Shown piece by piece: positions 34,281 through 42,951 of a DNA stretch of 64,000 nt. Below the pieces are notes generated by a model. The model ran no database searches. It had not been told where the DNA came from and saw only the letters and a list, made by a program, of their open reading frames with translations. Within the stretch, counting starts at the first letter, position 1. Each line of letters starts with the position of its first letter. This DNA is from Neobacillus novalis NBRC 102450. GTDB taxonomy: Bacteria > Bacillota > Bacilli > Bacillales > Cytobacillaceae. The stretch covers positions 1-64,000 of the forward strand of contig NZ_BCVP01000028.1 in assembly GCF_001591805.1 (NCBI RefSeq), given 5' to 3'. Both the position numbers and the translations under genes were made by a program.

Positions 34281-35852
34281 ATGGAAAAAATGGATCTTGT
34301 CATCCTTGAAACAAGTGATGTACACGGCAACATTTTCCCGATTAACTATGGCAGTAATCAATCATCCGATGTTGGTTTAGGTAAAATTGCTTCTTTAATC
34401 AAAAAGGAGAGAGTAAAAAACCCGCATGTATTATTGATTGACAATGGTGATTTAATTCAAGGAACTCCTTTAACCTATCACTATGCCAAAATCCAAGGCG
34501 ATCGGCCCAATCCAATGATTATGTTAGCAAATGAATTGAATTATGATGCGGCTGTTTTTGGAAATCATGAATTCAATTATGGTAAAGACATCTTAGCTTC
34601 GGCTGTCAATGAATCTAAGTTTCCTTGGCTTTCAGCTAATATTGTTAGTAAAGAAACGGGTGAACCCTACTTTGGAAAACCTTATATAGTAAAAAAGTTA
34701 GGAGACCTAAAAGTGGGCATTCTTGGCTTAACAACCCAGTATATACCTAACTGGGAACAGCCTCAGCATATTGAAGGGTTGAGATTTGAGGATGCTGTTG
34801 TAACGGCCAAAAAGTGGGTTAAGCTATTAAAGGATGATGAAAAAGTAGATATTGTCGTGGTTTCCTACCATGGTGGGTTTGAACGAGATTTAGAAACTGG
34901 AGAGCCAACTGAAACATTGACAGGTGAAAATCAAGGATACCAAATTTGTATGGAAGTAGAAGGTATTGACGTGCTATTAACAGGTCACCAGCATCGTCAA
35001 ATTGCTGGAAACAGGATTAATGGAGTGATCGTTGTTCAGCCTGGAAAAGATGGGAGTGCCTTAGGAAAAGTAACTTTACAGCTAGAAAAGGATGAACCTA
35101 GCTGGAAATGTGTGCAAAAATCCTCTGAATTGCTATCCATAACTGCTGTCGAAGAAGATATCAGCTTACTGGAAAAGGTGAAGATGTACGAAGACGTTAC
35201 ACAGGAATGGTTGGATCAACCGATTGGAAAAATCGAAGGAGATATGATTTTTCGAGATCCAATGGAAATTAGAACAAAGGATAATACGCTAGTAGAATTT
35301 ATCAACCGTGTCCAAATGGAGGTTACGGGAGCTGATATCTCAAATACAGCCATATTTGATATCCTATCACAGGGGTTTCCCGAGAATGTAACAATGAGAG
35401 CAGTTGTTTCAAACTATATCTATCCGAATACCTTAAAGGTAATCCGTATTACGGGACAAGATATGAAGGATGCATTGGAGCAGTCAGCCTCTTATTTTGA
35501 ACAATTTGACGGTGAGGAAATAAAAGTAAATCCTTCATTTATTACACCAAAACCGCAACATTACAATTATGATATGTGGGAAGGGATTGAATATTTGATT
35601 GATATCTCGAAGCCCATTGGTGAAAGAATAGTAAAGCTGGAGTGCAAAGGCAAACCGGTTGAACCGGAAAAAGATTATGACGTTGTTATGAATAACTATC
35701 GTGCAAGTGGCGGCGGGAATTATCTTATGTATCAAAACAAACCGGTTATTAAAGAGATCCAAACAGATATTTCAGAAATCATAGCAAACTATATACTTGA
35801 AAATAAAGTAGTAAAAGCAACCGTAAATCATAATTGGAGGGTCATTTATTAA
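34281..35852 (+). CDS. Cytosolic 5'-nucleotidase / 2',3'-cyclic phosphodiesterase family protein
   Basis: A 523-aa protein with the UshA/YfkN architecture: N-terminal metallophosphatase domain (ETSDVHGNIFP, DNGDLIQGT, FGNHEFNYG, VVSYHGGFERD, TGHQHRQI), then a 5'-nucleotidase C-terminal domain (about residues 325-500). No signal peptide is present, unlike secreted UshA/YfkN, so it should act in the cytosol on imported material. AGGAGAGGAG precedes the ATG, 17 nt after the hydrolase gene. Confidence 0.88.
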   Translation: MEKMDLVILETSDVHGNIFPINYGSNQSSDVGLGKIASLIKKERVKNPHVLLIDNGDLIQGTPLTYHYAKIQGDRPNPMIMLANELNYDAAVFGNHEFNYGKDILASAVNESKFPWLSANIVSKETGEPYFGKPYIVKKLGDLKVGILGLTTQYIPNWEQPQHIEGLRFEDAVVTAKKWVKLLKDDEKVDIVVVSYHGGFERDLETGEPTETLTGENQGYQICMEVEGIDVLLTGHQHRQIAGNRINGVIVVQPGKDGSALGKVTLQLEKDEPSWKCVQKSSELLSITAVEEDISLLEKVKMYEDVTQEWLDQPIGKIEGDMIFRDPMEIRTKDNTLVEFINRVQMEVTGADISNTAIFDILSQGFPENVTMRAVVSNYIYPNTLKVIRITGQDMKDALEQSASYFEQFDGEEIKVNPSFITPKPQHYNYDMWEGIEYLIDISKPIGERIVKLECKGKPVEPEKDYDVVMNNYRASGGGNYLMYQNKPVIKEIQTDISEIIANYILENKVVKATVNHNWRVIY

Positions 35853-35954
35853 ATAGTGGTGAAATCACTCATTAGAGCTGATTACTTTTTATATCACGAA
35901 AATCATATTATTCTTTAGTCGCTTAACTGACTCTTTACTAAAGGATACAATTCA

Positions 35955-35993
35955 AGCTTCTCACGGGTTTTAACCTTGTGGGAAGTTTTTTTG
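35955..35993 (+). terminator. Terminator of the ABC-hydrolase operon
   Basis: CTTCTCAC pairs with GTGGGAAG, followed by seven T, about 100 nt after the nucleotidase stop. Confidence 0.7.
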
Positions 35994-36039
35994 CAAAAAA
36001 ATAAGGTACGATATGTTAAAGTTTATAGAAGATAGGGTT

Positions 36040-36310
36040 TAGATGATGGTCGTATCGCAGGGTGATATGCCTTGCAATTCATCGGGACTTTTATAGCGTT
36101 ACCCGATATGTACAAAACCTTAGACGATACAGCTAAAAACCTTGTGTATCAACAAAGAAAGATTAGAAGCAACCAATGAAACGGAAATTACGATACCTTA
36201 TACATTTGAAAATCTACCAGCGACCCCAATCAGTTAAAAGAAATCACTATTTTTCAAATTTCAACAAATTCCCGGGAAATATCTACAAATTTTGGGTAGA
36301 AATCGACAAA
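36040..36310 (+). pseudogene. Internally deleted copy of the DUF3967 MerR-like gene, copy III
   Basis: The operator-like CGTATCGCAGGGTGATAT is joined, without the helix-turn-helix part, to the middle of the gene seen intact at 58413 (TTAGACGATACAGCTAAA, CTTGTGTATCAACAAAGAAA, AAGATTAGAAG, ACCCCAATCAGTTAAAAGAA). It then fuses to TTTTTCAAATTTCAACAAAT and TCCCGGGAAATATCT, exactly as in the copy at 59.3 kb. Frames are broken. Confidence 0.75.
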
Positions 36311-36374
36311 AAATTGGGCTGCTCATATGTAATAAGATTTCCTAACAAGGTTCAGGAAGCCTATGTAGTGTGAA

Positions 36375-36905
36375 GGTAACTATGCCTTCAAGGTTTTATT
36401 TTTTCTAATGCCTCGAACCAAATTGCTGAATTTGTTCGAGGTATTTCTTCTACTATGGTTTGTAAGATGAAGATACACTTTTCTTTTCTCTTCATTATCT
36501 TCAAGTCCTTATCTATCCATAAACTCATCTAATTCTACTTCCACCTGTATTTAAGTCCAAAAGAAACCTATAGAGTTGATATGCCTTCAACCATGTTGTA
36601 ACACCAGCATTTCCTTTGTCGAAAAAAATTTACACTAACCTCCTTTTTTTACCTAGACTTAAAAAGTTGCATGAGGTAAAATGTTATTATCCATAATACT
36701 GAATTTACGGAAAATAACCAATGGGATTTTAATCATTAGTAAAAGGGGAAGGAAAAAAATATTTCCTTCAAAATTGCTGGTAATTAATACAATGATGTAA
36801 AAAAAGTTGGCTCCAGGAAATAAATTTTATAGTATAAATTTTTATTGGTCTAAGGAAACATTTTGAAAATGATGAATAAAATACAAATAAAGCGAGTTGA
36901 TTTAC
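36375..36905. other. Gene-free stretch with two hairpins
   Basis: GAAGG/CCTTC with TAACTATG loop and a T-rich tail (36373-36402), and CCTCGAACCAAATT / AATTTGTTCGAGG (36416-36444) are the only structured parts. The rest is AT-rich with stops in all frames. Confidence 0.45.
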
Positions 36906-37034
36906 ATGTATCAATCTAAACGAATTAAAAAGAAAATTGTAGTTAGTGCCTATCTTTGTAAACTGTTAGGTGCAATTAAGGAAGAAGAATATCGTTTAAT
37001 CGTTAACAAATCTAAATCAAATCACCACCAATAA
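36906..37034 (+). CDS. Small basic ORF, uncertain
   Basis: A 42-aa frame, MYQSKRIKKKIVVSAYLCKL..., rich in lysine. No good ribosome site is present (AAAGCGAG 9 nt upstream at best) and no family is recognised. Confidence 0.25.
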   Translation: MYQSKRIKKKIVVSAYLCKLLGAIKEEEYRLIVNKSKSNHHQ

Positions 37035-37136
37035 AATTAGCAGAAAGAGAGGGATCATAATCAGATATAGGTAAATTTTTTTACCCTCAAACTTTCCCTT
37101 GGGCAACATTTGTTCATAAGGGAAATTTAAATAAAA

Positions 37137-37220
37137 ATGAAGAATAAGGGGAGTAGAAAGAAGAAAAGGACAACAGAAAATGCATCCGAGTTAGCTGTTG
37201 AAAACAATTCCGGTGGTTAG
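37137..37220 (+). CDS. Very small basic ORF before a strong terminator
   Basis: A 27-aa frame, MKNKGSRKKKRTTENASELA then VENNSGG. It resembles the style of small spore-associated peptides, but I cannot name it. AAGGGAAA is about 10 nt upstream. A perfect terminator lies 25 nt downstream, which argues for a short real transcript. Confidence 0.35.
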   Translation: MKNKGSRKKKRTTENASELAVENNSGG

Positions 37221-37245
37221 GAAACTAAAAAACTATTAATATTTT

Positions 37246-37283
37246 GAAAGCTGCCATACGGATGGCAGCTTTCGCGCATTTTT
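37246..37283 (+). terminator. Strong terminator
   Basis: GAAAGCTGCCAT and ATGGCAGCTTTC pair perfectly over 12 bp around ACGG, followed by a T run after GCGCA. Confidence 0.85.
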
Positions 37284-37297
37284 AAGGTCAGTGATTT

Positions 37298-37312
37298 TGA
37301 ATATTATTATCA
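37298..37312 (+). promoter_or_regulatory. Fur/PerR-type 7-1-7 box
   Basis: TGAATATTATTATCA matches the Fur-box consensus TGATAATNATTATCA at 12 of 14 defined positions. It lies just before the ribosome site of the P1B-4 ATPase gene. B. subtilis pfeT, a related ATPase, is under Fur/PerR control, which fits. Confidence 0.55.
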
Positions 37313-37328
37313 ATTAGGAGTGAGATAC

Positions 37329-39257
37329 ATGAGTTCAGAAGCTAAAATTGCCACTAATCAAGTGGTGCAGACTAAAGCTATGGAAAGCCGGATGAAAGGT
37401 AAGATGAAAGAGCATGGAGAATTAATGGCTGCAATCCTAAGCGGTCTCCTGATTTTTGGCGGCTGGCTGTTGAACAAGGCAGAAATAAATACTGCATCCA
37501 TCACCCTATATATCATGGCGTTTTGTATCGGAGGATTTGCAAAAGCAAAGGAAGGCTTGGAGGCGACCATTAAGGAGAAAGAATTAAATGTTGAATTGCT
37601 CATGTTCATCGCTGCTGTAGGATCAGCCATTATAGGATATTGGACGGAAGGAGCAATCCTAATATTTATTTTTGCGCTTAGTGGAGCGTTGGAGACTTAT
37701 ACGATGAATAGAAGTAACAAAGAAATATCCTCTCTTATGGAATTGCAGCCAGAAGAAGCCTTTCTTGTATCAAATGGAGAGCAAAGAAAAGTGGATGTTT
37801 CTGAACTGGAAATTGGAAATGTGATCTTTGTAAAACCGGGTGAACGAGTTCCAGCCGACGGAGTGGTGGTTAAAGGAGGAAGTGCCATTGATGAATCTGC
37901 AATTACGGGAGAGTCCATGCCCATCCAAAAAAATATCAGCGATGAAGTTTTTGCTGGTACAGTGAATATAACTGGTTCTATGTCCATTCAAGTAACGAAG
38001 CTGAGTGTTGACACCATTTTTCAAAAAATTATTAATCTTGTACAAACGGCTCAAAGTGAGAAGTCGCCTTCACAGTTATTTATTGAAAGGTTTGAAGGCA
38101 CTTATGTAAAAGTGGTGTTATCGGTGGTCGCGCTAATGATGATTTTACCTCACTTTTTATTCAGCTGGTCATGGCAGGAAACTTTTTACCGGGCGATGGT
38201 CCTTTTGGTTGTATCCTCACCATGTGCATTGGTAGCATCGATTATGCCAGCAACCCTTTCTGCGATATCAAATGGTGCCAGGAATGGGATATTATTTAAG
38301 GGTGGAGTCCACCTGGAAAATTTGGGGTCATTAAAAGCTATTGCCTTTGATAAAACAGGGACTATTACAAGAGGAACTCCTGAAGTAACAGATTTTATTG
38401 TCGTTGAGGAGGAAAATGAAAGAGAAATCAAACAAATGGCAGCTTCCATTGAATGCCATTCAAACCACCCGCTTGCCAAAGCAATCGTTCGTCATGTTGT
38501 AAAAGGTAATGTGGACTTGGTTGAAATAGAAGGAATAACAGATGTTTTAGGCTTCGGTATTGAAGCTATAATACAAGGAGATATATGGAAAATTGGTAAA
38601 GCCGAATTTGTAAATTTAGAGAAGGATTCCGAAATATTTGGTGCGCCTCTTGTTGACATGACTGAAAAAGGGAAAACAATGGTTTATATTCAAAAAAATG
38701 AAAAGGTAATTGCTTTAGTGGCATTAAAAGATATTCTTCGTTCTGATGCTAAGAAAGCGTTACAAGATTTAAATTCTCTTGATCTTGCAACGGTTATGAT
38801 TACTGGAGATAATGAAAAAACAGCTAGAGCAATCGCAAAAGATATTAAGTTAAGCGACTATATTTCAGATTGTCTGCCGGAAAACAAGGTTGAGAAGGTA
38901 AAGGAATTGAAAAAGAAATATAAGGTTGTAGCAATGGTTGGAGATGGTGTGAATGATGCGCCTGCTCTAGCAACTGCAAGTATAGGGATAGCAATGGGAG
39001 AAGGGACGGATGTAGCATTAGAAACTGCGGATGTGGTTCTGATGAAGAATGAGCTTTTAAAGATTCCGCAAGCGATTCAACTTTCAAAGAAAATGAACAG
39101 AATCATTAAACAAAATATCTGTTTTTCTATTTTAGTTATCATGGTTTTAATATCCTCAAATTTCCTTCAAGTTTTGGATTTGCCGCTAGGTGTGATTGGA
39201 CATGAGGGAAGTACCATTTTAGTTATATTGAATGGCTTAAGACTCTTAAAAAATTAG
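37329..39257 (+). CDS. P1B-4-type heavy-metal efflux ATPase (PfeT/ZosA-like)
   Basis: A 642-aa P-type ATPase: actuator TGES, phosphorylation motif DKTGTITRG, hinge MVGDGVNDAPA. The transport motif is SPC (VSSPCALVAS) rather than CPC, and the last helix pair has GHEGST. This SPC plus HEG combination defines the P1B-4 class, which exports Fe(II), Co(II) or Zn(II). No N-terminal CxxC metal-binding domain is present. AGGAG precedes the ATG at 37329; a GTG at 37320 is less well placed. The Fur-like box upstream supports an iron role. Confidence 0.9.
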   Translation: MSSEAKIATNQVVQTKAMESRMKGKMKEHGELMAAILSGLLIFGGWLLNKAEINTASITLYIMAFCIGGFAKAKEGLEATIKEKELNVELLMFIAAVGSAIIGYWTEGAILIFIFALSGALETYTMNRSNKEISSLMELQPEEAFLVSNGEQRKVDVSELEIGNVIFVKPGERVPADGVVVKGGSAIDESAITGESMPIQKNISDEVFAGTVNITGSMSIQVTKLSVDTIFQKIINLVQTAQSEKSPSQLFIERFEGTYVKVVLSVVALMMILPHFLFSWSWQETFYRAMVLLVVSSPCALVASIMPATLSAISNGARNGILFKGGVHLENLGSLKAIAFDKTGTITRGTPEVTDFIVVEEENEREIKQMAASIECHSNHPLAKAIVRHVVKGNVDLVEIEGITDVLGFGIEAIIQGDIWKIGKAEFVNLEKDSEIFGAPLVDMTEKGKTMVYIQKNEKVIALVALKDILRSDAKKALQDLNSLDLATVMITGDNEKTARAIAKDIKLSDYISDCLPENKVEKVKELKKKYKVVAMVGDGVNDAPALATASIGIAMGEGTDVALETADVVLMKNELLKIPQAIQLSKKMNRIIKQNICFSILVIMVLISSNFLQVLDLPLGVIGHEGSTILVILNGLRLLKN

Positions 39258-39276
39258 ACCTGTAACTGTACCATGG

Positions 39277-39320
39277 AGGAAATCCTTATTGAAAAATAGG
39301 GATTTCCGTTGTTCTTTATT
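39277..39320 (+). terminator. Terminator of the P1B-4 ATPase gene
   Basis: GGAAATCCTTA pairs with TAGGGATTTCC around a short A-rich loop, followed by a T-rich stretch. Confidence 0.65.
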
Positions 39321-39376
39321 CTGCAATACAATCCCCTTACATATAATGCTAAAAAGCTAATTAAAGGTGGATACTC

Positions 39377-40102
39377 GTGGCAGTTAATTTAGGAATACTC
39401 ATTAGTGCGTTAGGGACAATCTTAGGTGCGATGCCCGCTTTATTATTAAGCAATGTAACACATCGTATTAAGGATAATTTATTAGCCTATAGTGCTGGAA
39501 TCATGGTAGCAGCTTCTACCTATGCTTTAATCCCTTCAACGTTAAAGTTATCTAATATGTTTGTTTTGGTGATTGGAATTTTACTAGGAACTACGACACT
39601 TACATTATTAGAGATTAGTTTACCACATTTAGAGATGGATCACTCGGTCCACGCTAACCAGAAAACCAATCCTCTTCTCTTAATCGCTGCAATGGCGATA
39701 CATAATATACCTGAAGGCATGTCAGTAGGAATCAGCTATGCTAGTCAACTAGACGATTTAGGCTCCCTCGTTTCTTTTTCCATTGGTCTTCAAAACATAC
39801 CCGAAGGATTCTTAGTTTGCCTATTTTTAATAACGAATCAAATCCCAAAGGTACAAGCACTCTTATATACTGCTTTTACTGCGGGAATAGAATTGGTTTC
39901 CTCATTTATTGGTCTGCAAATAAGCGACCAACATTTAGATATTATTCCGTATGGATTAGCATTTGCCGCCGGTTCTATGATGTTTGTTGTCTACAAAGAA
40001 TTGATTCCAGAAAGTCACGGCGATGGTAATGAAAGATCAGCAACTTTTTCCTTTGTTATTGGTTTGTTAACGATGATATTTATTACGGATGTATTAAGGT
40101 AA
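39377..40102 (+). CDS. ZIP family divalent metal transporter
   Basis: A 241-aa membrane protein with eight hydrophobic segments. HNIPEGMSVGISYA (TM4) and IGLQNIPEGFLVCL (TM5) carry the metal-binding His/Asn/Glu residues of ZIP proteins. The cytosolic loop HLEMDHSVH contains extra histidines. The start is GTG at 39377 behind AAAGGTGG. Next to a P1B-4 exporter it makes a metal-handling pair. Confidence 0.88.
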   Translation: MAVNLGILISALGTILGAMPALLLSNVTHRIKDNLLAYSAGIMVAASTYALIPSTLKLSNMFVLVIGILLGTTTLTLLEISLPHLEMDHSVHANQKTNPLLLIAAMAIHNIPEGMSVGISYASQLDDLGSLVSFSIGLQNIPEGFLVCLFLITNQIPKVQALLYTAFTAGIELVSSFIGLQISDQHLDIIPYGLAFAAGSMMFVVYKELIPESHGDGNERSATFSFVIGLLTMIFITDVLR

Positions 40103-40157
40103 TATAAGCATTTGATTCAGTACGTTCTATATAATTTAATCAAGATGCCTGACCCCA

Positions 40158-40259
40158 ATGTCTCTTTTCTTCTTAGAATTATTGTCAGCCAGAGTATTCA
40201 TTATTATCTTAGGTCTATTCTTAGTCGATATTGTCGGATACTTAATCGGTCTGTTATAA
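40158..40259 (+). CDS. Small hydrophobic ORF, possibly a gene fragment
   Basis: A 33-aa frame MSLFFLELLSARVFIIILGL then FLVDIVGYLIGLL, almost entirely one membrane helix. It starts inside a dispersed repeat end (TGACCCCAATGTC at 40149-40161) and lacks a ribosome site. It may be the tail of a membrane-protein gene cut by the repeat. Confidence 0.25.
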   Translation: MSLFFLELLSARVFIIILGLFLVDIVGYLIGLL

Positions 40260-40359
40260 TTTTGAGGATAATGCCCGAACTTGTCCCAAGTATTTTTTGC
40301 GTGAAATGAAAAAACGCGTATAATAATTATTATTATAAGAAAGAAATGGAGTACATCAA

Positions 40360-40731
40360 ATGGTCCAATCAATCAATACAAAAGTCGATTTAGTTATTGA
40401 TGCAACCTCACATATGGGAATTTCAGATTATGGTAAAATCATGATTGGAGACAAAGGATTTGAATTCTTCAATAATCGTGATGCTCGTAAGTTTATTCAA
40501 ATTCCTTGGGTAGAAGTTGAGTACGTGATCGCTTCAGTCATGTTCAAAGGGAAATGGATCCCACGGTATGCTATCCAAACTAAACGAAATGGGAAGTATA
40601 CATTTTCTTCAAAAGAGCAGAAAAAAGTTTTGCGAACAATTCGTGAATACGTTGATCCGAATCAGATGGTCCAATCATTAAGTTTCTTGGATGTTATCAA
40701 ACGCGGCTTGAAGAGTAAATTTAAAAAGTAA
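40360..40731 (+). CDS. ManO-like DUF956 protein
   Basis: A 123-aa protein with an N-terminal DUF956 fold (SHMGISDYGKIMIGDKGFEF, then WVEVEYVIASVMFKGKW) and a basic tail KRGLKSKFKK. DUF956/ManO genes accompany mannose-family PTS genes in Firmicutes; usually the gene is last, here it comes first, 390 nt before EIIAB. AAAGAAATGGAG precedes the ATG. It has its own terminator. Confidence 0.8.
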   Translation: MVQSINTKVDLVIDATSHMGISDYGKIMIGDKGFEFFNNRDARKFIQIPWVEVEYVIASVMFKGKWIPRYAIQTKRNGKYTFSSKEQKKVLRTIREYVDPNQMVQSLSFLDVIKRGLKSKFKK

Positions 40732-40743
40732 TAGCTTTACATA

Positions 40744-40774
40744 CAAGACAGGTTGGAGCTTGTCTTTTTTTTGT
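40744..40774 (+). terminator. Terminator of the DUF956 gene
   Basis: CAAGACA and TTGTCTT form a stem around GGTTGGAGC, followed by a T run. Confidence 0.75.
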
Positions 40775-40817
40775 TGGGACAATTCCGAAAATTTGTTTAC
40801 GATAAATAAATTTTTCT

Positions 40818-40851
40818 CCTCTTGTAAGAGGAATAATTAGTGTGCTATAAT
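40818..40851 (+). promoter_or_regulatory. Promoter of the mannose-type PTS operon with a dyad
   Basis: TTGTAA (40822-40827) and TATAAT (40846-40851) are 18 nt apart. The palindrome CCTCTTGTAAGAGG (40818-40831) overlaps the -35 box and may be an operator. No sigma-54 -24/-12 motif was found, although many mannose-class PTS operons use one. Confidence 0.6.
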
Positions 40852-40903
40852 TATCGTGGAAGCTCATTGAAGTGACGCAGATGCTGTTTATTTAACACTC
40901 TAT

Positions 40904-40918
40904 TTACAGCGTTTGCAA
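40904..40918 (-). promoter_or_regulatory. Catabolite-responsive element (cre) candidate
   Basis: The minus strand TTGCAAACGCTGTAA fits the CcpA site consensus WTGNAANCGNWNNCW with one mismatch. It lies about 45 nt past the predicted transcription start, suiting a CcpA roadblock. Confidence 0.55.
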
Positions 40919-40967
40919 AATAAATTTAAATCGCTATTATTTTTTACGTGTTACTGATCCGATCAGG

Positions 40968-41058
40968 CATGAGTGAAAAGTATTGATTGATATGAAGGAT
41001 TAAGGGTAATTCTATACCTATATCTTCATTCAATCTACTTTTTGCTCATGCTTTTTTT
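40968..41058 (+). terminator. Long leader terminator before the PTS genes
   Basis: GCATGAG (40968) pairs with CTCATGC (41045-41051), followed by seven T. Inner stems AAAAGTA/TACTTTT, GATTGA/TCAATC and ATGAAG/CTTCAT extend it to about 85 nt. A smaller dyad CTGATC-C-GATCAG (40954-40966) abuts its 5' arm. With the promoter at 40.85 kb this makes a 265-nt leader that should stop most transcripts unless antitermination occurs. Confidence 0.7.
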
Positions 41059-41122
41059 ATTGTTTTGTTGAAACTGTAACCGCTTTAGATGAGCTGAAAA
41101 AATAATAATAGGAGGTAAAAAG

Positions 41123-42097
41123 ATGGTAGGAATTATCATTGCAAGTCACGGTGAATTTTCCAATGGTATCTTGCAATCTGGAGAGATGATCTTTGGAAAA
41201 CAAGAAAATGTTAAAGCTGTTACATTGATGCCGAGCGAAGGACCTGATGATGTAAAGGCAAAAATAAAAGAAGCAATTGCTTCTTTCGACAACCAAGACG
41301 AAGTATTATTCTTAGTCGATCTTTGGGGTGGAACTCCTTTCAATCAAGCCAACAGCTTGTTTGAAGAACACAATGACAAATGGGCAATCGTTGCTGGTAT
41401 GAACTTACCGATGCTGATTGAAGCTTTTGCATCGCGCTTCTCAATGAACACAGCCCATGAAATTGCCGCCCATATTTTGGGCACAGCTAAAGAAGGAGTT
41501 AAAGTAAGACCTGAACAATTAGAACCAGCAGCAGCTACTTCTGTTACTGCAGCTGAAGGGCCATCAAATGCAGGTGCTCCTGGTAAATTTGAATACGTGT
41601 TAGCACGTATCGACTCACGACTTCTTCATGGACAAGTAGCAACTGCATGGACAAAAACGACACAGCCTACACGTATCATCGTGGTATCTGATGCAGTAGC
41701 TAAGGATGACCTTCGTAAGAAATTGATCCAACAGGCTGCTCCTCCGGGTGTAAAGGCACACGTTGTTCCTGTTAATAAAATGATTGATCTTGCAAAAGAT
41801 GATCAACATTTCGGCGGCCAGCGCGCGTTACTTCTTTTCGAAAACCCGCAAGATGTGCTTAGAGCGGTAGAAGGCGGCGTTCCGTTGAAGACAATCAACG
41901 TTGGTTCTATGGCACACTCACCTGGTAAAGTTCAACCGAATAAGGTATTGGCCTTTAACCAAGATGATATAAATACTTTTAAAAAGTTAAAAGAAGCTGG
42001 TTTGAATTTCGATGTACGTAAAGTGCCGAATGATTCAAAAGGCGACATGAACGAAATTATCAAGAAGGCTCAAGAAGAGTTAAACAAACAAAAATAA
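41123..42097 (+). CDS. Mannose-family PTS EIIAB fusion (ManX/LevDE type)
   Basis: A 324-aa soluble phosphotransfer protein. EIIA-Man domain about residues 1-125 with the phosphohistidine in IIIASHGEFS (His9); Ala/Pro linker about 134-154; EIIB-Man domain about 155-324 with the phosphohistidine in DSRLLHGQV (His169). It passes phosphate from HPr to a sugar entering through EIIC/EIID. GGAGGTAAAAAG precedes the ATG. The sugar may be mannose, fructose, sorbose, an amino sugar or a sugar-amine. Confidence 0.93.
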   Translation: MVGIIIASHGEFSNGILQSGEMIFGKQENVKAVTLMPSEGPDDVKAKIKEAIASFDNQDEVLFLVDLWGGTPFNQANSLFEEHNDKWAIVAGMNLPMLIEAFASRFSMNTAHEIAAHILGTAKEGVKVRPEQLEPAAATSVTAAEGPSNAGAPGKFEYVLARIDSRLLHGQVATAWTKTTQPTRIIVVSDAVAKDDLRKKLIQQAAPPGVKAHVVPVNKMIDLAKDDQHFGGQRALLLFENPQDVLRAVEGGVPLKTINVGSMAHSPGKVQPNKVLAFNQDDINTFKKLKEAGLNFDVRKVPNDSKGDMNEIIKKAQEELNKQK

Positions 42098-42125
42098 ATC
42101 CAGAGAAAACGGAGGATTAATAAAC

Positions 42126-42932
42126 ATGGATTTGAATGTGATTCAAATAATATTAGTCTTTGTCATAGCATTTTTAGCTGGTATGGAAGGAATTTTGGAT
42201 GAATTCCAATTCCACCAACCACTCGTTGCTTGTACGTTGATTGGCTTAGTTACAGGAAACTTAGTACCGTGTCTTATCTTAGGTGGTACACTTCAATTGA
42301 TCGCTTTAGGTTGGGCAAACATCGGAGCTGCCGTAGCACCGGATGCCGCGTTAGCCTCAGTTGCATCTGCCATTATTTTAGTTTTAGGTGGACAAGGTAA
42401 AGCTGGTGTGGCTTCTGCAATTGCGATTGCTGTTCCGCTTGCAGTTGCTGGCCTTTTATTAACAATCATCGTTCGTACACTTGCAACAGCAATCGTACAC
42501 TTTATGGATGCTGCAGCTCAAGAAGGAAACATCAGAAAAGTTGAATTTTGGCAAATCGTTGCTATTTGCATGCAAGGGTTACGTATTGCTATTCCGGCTG
42601 CATTAATTATAGCTATTGGTGCAGGTCCGGTTAGAGAATTACTCACATCTATGCCAATTTGGTTGACAGACGGTTTAGCAATCGGTGGGGGAATGGTCGT
42701 AGCCGTTGGTTATGCAATGGTTATCAACATGATGGCTACAAAAGAAGTATGGCCATTCTTCGCAATTGGTTTCGTATTAGCGACTGTTTCACAAATCACA
42801 CTTATCGGTTTAGGTGCTATCGGTGTGGCTCTTGCACTTATCTATTTAGCGCTTTCTAAACAAGGCGGTTCTGGTAATGGCGGAAACGGTAAACATGGTG
42901 ATCCACTAGGCGATATTATTGATAATTACTAA
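42126..42932 (+). CDS. Mannose-family PTS EIIC membrane subunit (ManY type)
   Basis: A 268-aa membrane protein with the EII-Sor motif GLVTGNLVPCLILGGTLQLI and a Gly-rich C-terminal tail. Together with EIID it forms the sugar channel. CGGAGGA precedes the ATG, 28 nt after EIIAB. Confidence 0.93.
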   Translation: MDLNVIQIILVFVIAFLAGMEGILDEFQFHQPLVACTLIGLVTGNLVPCLILGGTLQLIALGWANIGAAVAPDAALASVASAIILVLGGQGKAGVASAIAIAVPLAVAGLLLTIIVRTLATAIVHFMDAAAQEGNIRKVEFWQIVAICMQGLRIAIPAALIIAIGAGPVRELLTSMPIWLTDGLAIGGGMVVAVGYAMVINMMATKEVWPFFAIGFVLATVSQITLIGLGAIGVALALIYLALSKQGGSGNGGNGKHGDPLGDIIDNY

Positions 42933-42951
42933 GAAGGAGGAGGACACAAAA

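Noticed and set aside
40775..41122. Sigma-54 promoter for the mannose PTS
   Set aside because: No TGGCAC-N5-TTGC motif was found; a sigma-A-type promoter is present instead.
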